6,414 bases of DNA, taken from contig CAIKVF010000020.1 of the NCBI GenBank assembly GCA_903830745.1, positions 1 through 6,414 on the forward strand, written 5' to 3'. The notes under the pieces were generated by a model. The model did no database searches. It was not told where the DNA came from and was given only the letters and a program-made list of their open reading frames with translations. Positions 1 to 5,395 of this stretch are shown here, in pieces. A program made the translations under genes and the position numbers. This DNA is from an uncultured Actinomycetes bacterium (GTDB lineage Bacteria; Actinomycetota; Acidimicrobiia; Acidimicrobiales; RAAP-2). The first letter of the stretch is position 1. Each line of letters begins with the position of its first letter.

Positions 1-2583
1 CAGTGCCTTTTCGCCAGCCTTGTGAGCTGGAAGTTCAGTCGCCCCTGGGGCAACCTCATTCGCGTTTGTCTGGGCGCGGGCAAGTCCGGCGTCGTCATTT
101 GCAGAAGGGTTTGGCGTTGCTTCAACGTGCGTTACGAAACGAACAAAGTCACGGCCAACCTCTTCGAGCAAGTGCTCAAACATTGCGTAACCCTCTTTTT
201 GCCATGCGGTAAGTGGGTCCTGCTGGGCAACTTGGCGAAGGTGAATTCCATCACGTAAGTAGTCCATGTCAGAAAGGTGTTCACGCCAACGCTGATCGAG
301 GATCTGCAACATAACGTCGCGCTCAATCTCCTTAGCGGTATCGAGTCCACCTTCGTAGCTTTCAGACTTCTCAGCGTAGATTTTCTTTGCTTCAGCGATT
401 ACAGCTTCAATGACGTCTTCGCGGTCATTGAAGGCTGTGAGCTCATCGAGTGACATTTTTGTTGGGTAGTACGTCTGAAGATCAACCATCAGGGCATTGA
501 TGTCCCACTCTTCGTCAAACTCTGAATCAAGGCGGTTAAGCACTGCTTCTTCGAGCACCTTTTCCATTAGCTCAAATGCTTGCTCGTGGATGTCTTCACC
601 ATTAATCACTTGCTGGCGACGACCATAGATAACTTTTCGCTGCTCGTTCATTACTTCGTCGTACTTAAGAACGTCCTTACGGATTTCAGCGTTACGACCT
701 TCAACGCCGTTCTGTGCGCGCTCGATTGCTTTGGTGACCATCTTGGCTTCAATAGCTTCACCATCTGGCATTGTGCGGTCCATGACCCATGACACGGCAC
801 CAGTAGCGAACAAGCGAAGTAGTTCGTCCTCGAGTGAAAGGTAGAAACGGCTCTCGCCTGGGTCGCCTTGACGTCCTGAGCGACCACGAAGCTGATTATC
901 AATGCGTCGTGAATCGTGACGCTCAGTTCCTACAACGTACAGTCCTCCAACGGAGCGAACTTCTTCACCTTCTGCGTCACACAGTTGCTTCCACTTTGCG
1001 AATGATTCTTTATACGCTGCGTCGTACTCTTCGGTGCCTTGTTCTAGACCCCTACCTTGTACTTCGCGATTAGCAAGACCTTCAGCGTTACCACCAAGGA
1101 TTACGTCAACTCCACGACCAGCCATGTTGGTAGCAACAGTTACTGCGTTCTTTCGACCAGCTTGGGCAACAACTTCAGCTTCACGGAAGTGCTGCTTTGC
1201 GTTAAGTACTTCGTGCTGGATGCCAGCCTTAGTGAGGGCCTTAGAAAGAAGTTCAGACTTTTCAACTGATGCGGTTCCAAGTAGCACTGGTTGGCCCTTG
1301 TCGCTTCGCATACGAACGTCATCGACAATGGCATTGAACTTGTCTTGTTCGGTCTTATAAATAAGGTCAGCCTGATCTATGCGCTGTGGGTCACGGTGCG
1401 TAGGGATTGGCACAACTACGAGTCCGTAGGTGTTGCCGAATTCAGCGGCTTCAGTTTCAGCAGTACCAGTCATACCGGAGAGCTTTTCGTAGAGACGGAA
1501 ATAGTTCTGGAGCGTAACTGTCGCCCACGTGTGGTTTTCTTCTTGAATGCGAACGCGTTCCTTCGCTTCAACAGCTTGGTGCAGTCCATCAGACCAGCGA
1601 CGACCATCAAGGGTGCGTCCGGTGAATTCGTCAATGATCTTTACTTCGCCGTCAGCTACGAGGTATTCCTTGTCACGGTGAAAGAGCTCCTTGGCGCGGA
1701 GTGCTTGGCCGAGTTGGTGAACGTAGTTTGTCGCCACTGCGTCATACAAGTTGTTGACGCCAAGTTGCTTCTCGACCTTTTCAATACCTGCTTCGGTCGG
1801 AACAACAGTCTTCTTTTCTTCATCAACTTCGTAGTCAACGTCACGAGTTAGTGAGCGAACGATTGTAGAGAACTGGTAATAGAGCTTCGTGACATCTGAC
1901 GCTGGGCCAGAAATGATGAGAGGGGTACGTGCTTCGTCAATAAGGATTGAGTCAACTTCGTCGACAATGGCGTAGTGGTGACCACGCTGGACCATGTGTT
2001 CGGCGCGGCGGGCCATGTTGTCTCGTAGGTAGTCAAATCCAAATTCTGTATTCGTTCCATACGTGACGTCTGACGCGTACGCCTCACGCTTTTCTTCAAA
2101 CTCAGTGAGGTCAGGACCGACGCGACCAACACTGATACCTAAGAAGCGGTGAAGCTGTCCCATCCAGTTAGCGTCACGAGTAGCGAGGTAATCGTTCACT
2201 GTTACAACGTGCACGCCTTTTCCGGCGAGTGCGTTCAAGTACACCGGCAAAGTTGAAACGAGAGTTTTACCTTCACCGGTTTTCATTTCTGCAATCCATC
2301 CGAAGTGCAGTGCCATTCCACCCATGAGTTGTTCGTCGTAGTGACGCTGACCAAGCACACGAGTAGCGCCTTCACGCACAACGGCGAATGCTTCAATAAG
2401 AAGGTCGTCGAGTGTTTCGCCGTCAGCAATTCGTGCACGGAATTCATCGGTCTTGGCGCGAAGTTCTTCGTCACTAAGAGCAGCCATGGCGTCACCAAGC
2501 TCGTTGATAGGTCCGACGAGACTTGCGAGTTCGCGAACTCGCTTACCTTCTCCGGCCTTCAGAATCTTGTTAAACACACTCAT
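1..2583 (-). CDS. secA: Protein translocase ATPase SecA (3' end outside window)
   Basis: SecA is the cytosolic, membrane-cycling ATPase that pushes unfolded preproteins through SecYEG. I translated all 861 visible codons: the frame is open from the ATG at 2583 to the left edge with no stop or frameshift. Visible motifs are Walker A TGEGKT (102-107), FDYLRDNM (183-190), Walker B DEVD (208-211), LSGMTGTA (368-375), GTASVE (436-441), TNMAGRG (485-491) and QLRGRSGRQGDPG (564-576). The preprotein cross-linking domain lies at about 225-365, and the helical scaffold and wing follow 600. A charged insertion at about 500-545, before GGLYVVGTERH, is typical of actinobacterial SecA. After about residue 840 the chain becomes an Ala/Asn/Pro-rich linker. 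Any C-terminal zinc-binding tail lies outside the window. The start fits the usual SecA N-terminus (MSVFNKIL) and has AAAGGT upstream. Confidence 0.98.
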   Translation of the reverse strand, partial: MSVFNKILKAGEGKRVRELASLVGPINELGDAMAALSDEELRAKTDEFRARIADGETLDDLLIEAFAVVREGATRVLGQRHYDEQLMGGMALHFGWIAEMKTGEGKTLVSTLPVYLNALAGKGVHVVTVNDYLATRDANWMGQLHRFLGISVGRVGPDLTEFEEKREAYASDVTYGTNTEFGFDYLRDNMARRAEHMVQRGHHYAIVDEVDSILIDEARTPLIISGPASDVTKLYYQFSTIVRSLTRDVDYEVDEEKKTVVPTEAGIEKVEKQLGVNNLYDAVATNYVHQLGQALRAKELFHRDKEYLVADGEVKIIDEFTGRTLDGRRWSDGLHQAVEAKERVRIQEENHTWATVTLQNYFRLYEKLSGMTGTAETEAAEFGNTYGLVVVPIPTHRDPQRIDQADLIYKTEQDKFNAIVDDVRMRSDKGQPVLLGTASVEKSELLSKALTKAGIQHEVLNAKQHFREAEVVAQAGRKNAVTVATNMAGRGVDVILGGNAEGLANREVQGRGLEQGTEEYDAAYKESFAKWKQLCDAEGEEVRSVGGLYVVGTERHDSRRIDNQLRGRSGRQGDPGESRFYLSLEDELLRLFATGAVSWVMDRTMPDGEAIEAKMVTKAIERAQNGVEGRNAEIRKDVLKYDEVMNEQRKVIYGRRQQVINGEDIHEQAFELMEKVLEEAVLNRLDSEFDEEWDINALMVDLQTYYPTKMSLDELTAFNDREDVIEAVIAEAKKIYAEKSESYEGGLDTAKEIERDVMLQILDQRWREHLSDMDYLRDGIHLRQVAQQDPLTAWQKEGYAMFEHLLEEVGRDFVRFVTHVEATPNPSANDDAGLARAQTNANEVAPGATELPAHKAGEKAL

Positions 2584-2593
2584 GTTGTGACTT

Positions 2594-2599
2594 ACCTTT
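2594..2599 (-). promoter_or_regulatory. secA ribosome-binding site
   Basis: AAAGGT on the minus strand lies 10 nt before the secA ATG. It directly abuts the 12-bp palindrome at 2600-2611, so a hairpin there would sit against the ribosome-binding site. The spacing is slightly long but acceptable, and no better candidate exists. Confidence 0.55.
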
Positions 2600-2611
2600 A
2601 GTACTAGTACT
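2600..2611. repeat. 12-bp perfect palindrome next to the secA RBS
   Basis: AGTACTAGTACT is identical to its reverse complement. It sits between the secA Shine-Dalgarno sequence and a second palindrome. It could be a protein operator site or a small hairpin (4-bp stem, CTAG loop). There is no U-tract after it, so it is not an intrinsic terminator. Function unknown. Confidence 0.7.
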
Positions 2612-2625
2612 TCTAAAGCTTTAGA
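2612..2625. repeat. 14-bp perfect palindrome abutting the previous one
   Basis: TCTAAAGCTTTAGA is a perfect inverted repeat that starts at the base after the AGTACTAGTACT palindrome. Its outer three bases (2623-2625) are shared with the 3' arm of the long closing helix of the candidate RNA, so the two structures would compete. It has no following T-run and so is not a standard terminator in either direction. Confidence 0.7.
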
Positions 2626-2807
2626 GCTGCGAGTGCCTGACCTGGTCTTTGACCCCACACCCGCCTACGCCGGGGATGACCACTTTGATCAATCCAACGC
2701 AGGACTTACATCTAAACCGCGCCATGCTCAGCGTCGTTAAACGCCTTACGTGGGTCGTTTTGCCCGCGGCTAGCATCGACTTTCAACCACAGCACACTCG
2801 CAGCCCT
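2623..2807 (-). ncRNA. Candidate structured RNA (~185 nt) or structured secA leader
   Basis: The minus-strand transcript can fold as a rod. Closing helix: GGGCTGCGAGTG (2806-2795) pairs with CACTCGCAGCTC (2635-2624), 12 bp with one G-U, plus an outer A2807-U2623 pair. It continues as CTG (2792-2790) with CAG (2639-2637) and TGGTT (2789-2785) with GACCA (2647-2643). Terminal stem: CTAGCCGCG (2773-2765) pairs with CGCGGTTTAG (2721-2712), 9 pairs with one bulge and one G-U. An inner hairpin lies at 2745-2730. Between the stems is a large asymmetric open region with a possible CCCG/CGGG hairpin (2674-2660). The three wobbles are G-U only in the minus sense and become A-C mismatches in the plus sense, so the RNA probably runs with secA. 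The family is not recognised: 6S-like, raiA-like or a cis-acting leader are possible. There is no intrinsic terminator, so read-through into secA is plausible. Confidence 0.5.
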
Positions 2808-2814
2808 GGGATAC

Positions 2815-2820
2815 ATTCTA
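2815..2820 (-). promoter_or_regulatory. Candidate -10 box for the structured RNA / secA
   Basis: TAGAAT on the minus strand resembles a sigma-70-type -10 element (TANNNT). A 7-nt gap puts the predicted +1 at A2807, the outermost paired base of the closing helix. No convincing -35 is seen at 16-18 bp (AAGGCT, AAAGGC, GAAAGG), so the call rests on the -10 and the position match. It lies just after the glycosyltransferase stop codon and could also drive secA. Confidence 0.4.
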
Positions 2821-2834
2821 GGCGTTTTAGGGAC

Positions 2835-3674
2835 TTAGCCTTTCGGGCGAATCACTAGTACCAGTACGAGTCGTAGGCCAAGCACTAGAGAAGCCAGCGG
2901 AGCTAAAACACGTCTTAGTCCGCGTGCGGTCTGCCACTCAAAGCGAAGTGCGCTCTGGTGATGTGCAATAAGCATCTCTCTAGACGCACGACTACGAGAC
3001 AGTCCTTCAATGTGAGTCACCACAGCATCACTGCACGCACCAACACCGTAACCATGCTCACGAACCTGCCAGCAGAGCGCCATGTCTTCCGCGAACATGA
3101 AATAGCGCTCGTCGAATCCACCTATTTCTTCAAAGACATTTCGTCGAATCAAAAAACACGCACCAGAAACCCAGTCGACGGTTCCATCACTTCGAGGTGA
3201 ACGGTACGCCTTGGTGGCTGGGTTGCTTGGCCACACTGGAGCAAGCAATGCGTGGAGTGCCGCGAGCCACAAGTTAGGAAACACGCGCTGCGATGGATAG
3301 ACGCTTCCATCGGGGCGATTGATCTGTGGTCCAACAACTGCAATGTTTGGATGCTCGTCTAAGTACTTCACCATTTGAGCAACTGCGTTCTCATGAACAA
3401 CTACGTCTGGATTCGAAACAAGCAGAAGCTCAAAGCCACCCGAGAATGCAGCCCCTCGATTAACTCCGCGGCCATAACCGAGGTTTTGATGTGGCGCAAC
3501 AAGAATTACGTCTCGTCCCGCAAGTGCAGGAGGTGTTGATCCAACTTCTCCGTTTTCTACAACGACAACTTCCTTGATGCCGTTTTGTCGAAGAGAGTCA
3601 ATGCACTCAGCAAGCGCAGCGCCAGCGTGAAAATCAACTACAACGCCAGCAACTCTTGAAGAAACATCACTCAT
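2835..3674 (-). CDS. Family 2 glycosyltransferase, probable WbbL-like rhamnosyltransferase
   Basis: A GT-A fold inverting glycosyltransferase of 279 aa. Visible are the N-terminal nucleotide-binding strand (VVVDFHAG, 11-18), NLGYGRGVNRG (64-74), NPD (88-90) in the place of the metal-binding DXD, DWVSGACFLIRR (167-178), and GGFDERYFMFAED (185-197) with the likely catalytic acidic pair. This last block is typical of the WbbL/RfbF rhamnosyltransferase group. The C-terminus (about 256-275) is hydrophobic and flanked by Arg/Lys, suggesting peripheral membrane attachment near a lipid-linked acceptor. The ATG overlaps the rmlD stop by one base (TAATG) and AAGGAA (3681-3686) is its ribosome-binding site, so the two are translationally coupled. 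RmlD beside it makes dTDP-L-rhamnose, the likely donor. In mycobacteria WbbL transfers rhamnose to decaprenyl-PP-GlcNAc. The exact acceptor here is inferred, not shown. Confidence 0.87.
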   Translation of the reverse strand: MSDVSSRVAGVVVDFHAGAALAECIDSLRQNGIKEVVVVENGEVGSTPPALAGRDVILVAPHQNLGYGRGVNRGAAFSGGFELLLVSNPDVVVHENAVAQMVKYLDEHPNIAVVGPQINRPDGSVYPSQRVFPNLWLAALHALLAPVWPSNPATKAYRSPRSDGTVDWVSGACFLIRRNVFEEIGGFDERYFMFAEDMALCWQVREHGYGVGACSDAVVTHIEGLSRSRASREMLIAHHQSALRFEWQTARGLRRVLAPLASLVLGLRLVLVLVIRPKG

Positions 3675-4585
3675 TAGCTGTTCCTTTTTGCTCGGTCATT
3701 AAGTAAACGTGTCACTGCATCATGCCAGTTAGGAAGTGGCTCAAATGAGTTATTCCACTTCTTCGTAGAAAGATCGCTCCGAACTGGACGCGTAGCGAGT
3801 GGTGCAGGGCTTAAGTCAGAAGTCTTAATTGCAGTAGCAAATTCGTTTCCTCGGCCGAGTACTTCTCCGGCGAATTTTGCAACTTCAAACCACGTTGTTG
3901 TTTCAGTATTGGCAACGTGCCAGATTCCGCCGGGTCGACTTCGAACCATGGTTGCAAGCGCACGTGCCAGATCACTTGCGACAGTCACGGTTCCAGTTTG
4001 ATCATCAACGAATCGAACCGTTTCTCCATTAAGAGCACGATCAGCAATAACGTGCAGCACGTTCTTGCCGCGTACACCCATTACCCATGAGGTTCGAACA
4101 ATGGTGTCGTCACTTGAGCAGAGCTGTTCTCCGAGCAACTTCGACGCCCCGTAGACACCCAGAGGATTTGTCTGGTCATCTACTTCGTACGCGCTCCCCT
4201 TGTTGCCATCAAAGACATAGTCAGTTGAGATTGCAATGAGGTGTGAACCGTATTGTTTCGCCGCGAGTGAAAGTGATTCGGTGCCATGTGCATTCACTAA
4301 GAAGCAGTTGTCTCGATCGGTCTGCGCTTTATCAACTGCTGTATAGGCAGCAAGGTGAACAATGACGTCAGGTCGTGCCGTTTCAACAGCCTTCATCACC
4401 GCATCACGGTTTGTGATGTCAAGGTCGTGGTGGCTAAGTCCTAGGACTTCGAATTCGTTCTCCCCAACCGGTGTGGAATCAGGCTGGAAGCCTGCATCTC
4501 CACCTAGGGGCGTAATGCCACTCAGTACATCAACAAGGTCTACGCCCACTTGGCCAGCGGCTCCGGTTACGAGGACTCGAGTCAT
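3674..4585 (-). CDS. rmlD: dTDP-4-dehydrorhamnose reductase
   Basis: RmlD (RfbD) performs the last step of dTDP-L-rhamnose synthesis, the NAD(P)H-dependent reduction of dTDP-4-dehydro-L-rhamnose. The 303-aa protein is an extended short-chain dehydrogenase. It shows a Rossmann motif GAAGQVG (8-14), HLAAYTAVD (77-85), STDYVFDG (120-127), the catalytic YGASK (Tyr145, Lys149) and the substrate-side RPVRSDL (266-272). Two departures from the usual pattern are visible. A Gly/Pro/acid-rich stretch at about 23-45 lengthens the loop after the first helix. The usual DQ-x-G-x-PT signature reads DQTGTVT (195-201), losing the proline. The ATG overlaps the birA stop by 4 nt (ATGA), with AGGTGA (4593-4598) as ribosome-binding site. 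It is also 1 nt overlapped with the downstream glycosyltransferase. This packing indicates one operon birA-rmlD-GT. Confidence 0.95.
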   Translation of the reverse strand: MTRVLVTGAAGQVGVDLVDVLSGITPLGGDAGFQPDSTPVGENEFEVLGLSHHDLDITNRDAVMKAVETARPDVIVHLAAYTAVDKAQTDRDNCFLVNAHGTESLSLAAKQYGSHLIAISTDYVFDGNKGSAYEVDDQTNPLGVYGASKLLGEQLCSSDDTIVRTSWVMGVRGKNVLHVIADRALNGETVRFVDDQTGTVTVASDLARALATMVRSRPGGIWHVANTETTTWFEVAKFAGEVLGRGNEFATAIKTSDLSPAPLATRPVRSDLSTKKWNNSFEPLPNWHDAVTRLLNDRAKRNS

Positions 4586-5331
4586 GTCGCAATCACCTGA
4601 ACATGGCGCACGTGAATAACGTCACCGACCGAAATAATCTTCTCTTCACCCGCGGCGTTGAGAATAAGTCGACCAGTTTCATCAATGCCAGTTGCGAGTG
4701 CTGGGAACGTTGTGTCACTTTGTTCAACAATGACGGTTCGACCAATTGTTTCAAGAACTGATACATATTCTGATCTCAACATTGCACGACCTGCATCTGT
4801 GTCGAGTAGTCCTCGACGAATGTTCAGCTCTTCAAGAAGTTTCTCAAGTACTTCTTCTGGAGTAATTGTCACTCCAGAAACTTTGAGTGCGTTTGTTGCT
4901 GGAAGTCCTTCTGGACTATCAGTGAGATTTATTCCAATGCCTGCGACGATGCTCATCGAGTTTTCAAGTGCAACTACTTCAGCGAGCAGACCCGCAATTT
5001 TCTTGTCATCAACAATCAAGTCATTTGGCCACTTGAGTTGTGGGTAGACGTTGCAAAGTGTTCCAAGTGCACTTCGAGCGCTGAGCGCTACCGCCGCAAC
5101 GACGAGTTGCATTTCGTCAGGTGACGTTGGTGGAGAGAGGAGAATTGAACACATGAGCGCCGAACGTGGAGGTGCTTGCCACGTGCGGTCCAGACGTCCT
5201 CGACCAGCACTCTGATAATCAGCACGTGCCACGAGGCCCTCAGAGGCGCCTTCTTTAGCCTTTACTGCTACGTAAGTATTGGTGGAGTTGATTTCTTCAA
5301 AGTGCTCAACTCGCCAGGTAATCGGGTTCAC
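4582..5331 (-). CDS. birA: Biotin--[acetyl-CoA-carboxylase] ligase, monofunctional
   Basis: This enzyme activates biotin to biotinyl-5'-AMP and attaches it to the carrier-domain lysine of biotin-dependent carboxylases. The 249-aa protein starts almost at the catalytic core: STN (16-18), the biotinyl-AMP loop QSAGRGRLDRTW (40-51), KWPND (100-104), KKIAGLL with the likely catalytic lysine Lys111, GIGINL (131-136), and a small C-terminal beta domain. The N-terminal winged-helix repressor domain of E. coli BirA is absent, so it should not regulate transcription itself. This is the normal actinobacterial form. The start is a GTG at 5331. It is the only usual start codon between the upstream in-frame stop (5392-5394) and the conserved STN, and no properly spaced Shine-Dalgarno precedes it, which suggests a leaderless mRNA. 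It is divergent from the biotin carboxylase gene 64 bp away, its probable substrate complex. Confidence 0.95.
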   Translation of the reverse strand: MNPITWRVEHFEEINSTNTYVAVKAKEGASEGLVARADYQSAGRGRLDRTWQAPPRSALMCSILLSPPTSPDEMQLVVAAVALSARSALGTLCNVYPQLKWPNDLIVDDKKIAGLLAEVVALENSMSIVAGIGINLTDSPEGLPATNALKVSGVTITPEEVLEKLLEELNIRRGLLDTDAGRAMLRSEYVSVLETIGRTVIVEQSDTTFPALATGIDETGRLILNAAGEEKIISVGDVIHVRHVQVIAT

Positions 5332-5366
5332 TCCATAAACACTAGGGTTTAGGAGACAAGTGGTAA
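5332..5366 (-). promoter_or_regulatory. Candidate leaderless promoter of the birA-rmlD-GT operon
   Basis: On the minus strand TTACCA (5361-5366) is 16 bp from TAGTGT (5339-5344), which fits the TANNNT pattern of actinobacterial -10 boxes. A 7-nt gap then puts +1 exactly at the G of the birA GTG (5331). This agrees with the lack of a ribosome-binding site. The -35 match is only partial (4 of 6 to TTGACA). Confidence 0.4.
5336..5351. promoter_or_regulatory. 16-bp near-perfect palindrome, operator candidate
   Basis: TAAACACTAGGGTTTA pairs with itself at 7 of 8 positions (half-sites TAAAC/GTTTA around a CTAG centre). It covers the proposed birA -10 box and lies 45 bp upstream of the carboxylase start, so one bound regulator could touch both directions. 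It does not match the TGAAC-N3-GTTAC BioQ operator I know from corynebacteria. The regulator is unknown. Confidence 0.45.
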
Positions 5367-5384
5367 GAATTAATGTCCATTTAC

Positions 5385-5390
5385 GGAGGT
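5385..5390 (+). promoter_or_regulatory. Ribosome-binding site of the biotin carboxylase gene
   Basis: GGAGGT ends 5 nt before the GTG at 5396 and fixes that codon as the start. The upstream ATG at 5373 is out of frame. The strong site contrasts with birA across the same gap, which has none. Confidence 0.85.
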
Positions 5391-5395
5391 TTTAG

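Noticed and set aside
1291..1851. 186-aa plus-strand frame inside secA
   Set aside because: It is a shadow of the intact secA frame on the other strand, which carries every SecA motif.
2612..2625. Intrinsic terminator for the RNA or the glycosyltransferase operon
   Set aside because: The stem is short and AT-rich and is not followed by a T-run in either direction.
2644..2681. SRP RNA, tmRNA or RNase P RNA in the secA upstream gap
   Set aside because: None of the conserved core sequences of these RNAs that I know is visible on either strand.
2712..2816. 34-codon minus-strand frame upstream of secA, a possible secM-like leader peptide
   Set aside because: Its ATG overlaps the candidate -10 box, no Shine-Dalgarno precedes it, it has no signal peptide or known arrest motif, and the same bases are better explained by RNA helices.
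2649..2858. 69-aa plus-strand frame crossing the gap
   Set aside because: It runs antisense into the glycosyltransferase 3' end, has no recognisable domain and no convincing start signal, and its composition looks random.
2853..2866. A GTACTAGT-like copy of the secA palindrome at the end of the glycosyltransferase gene
   Set aside because: It encodes the Val/Leu-rich C-terminus in frame, is only a short partial match, and codon repetition explains it.
5364..5376. -10 boxes for the carboxylase gene (TAAGAA, TAATGT)
   Set aside because: Neither has a recognisable -35 at a normal distance, so no promoter could be chosen with confidence.
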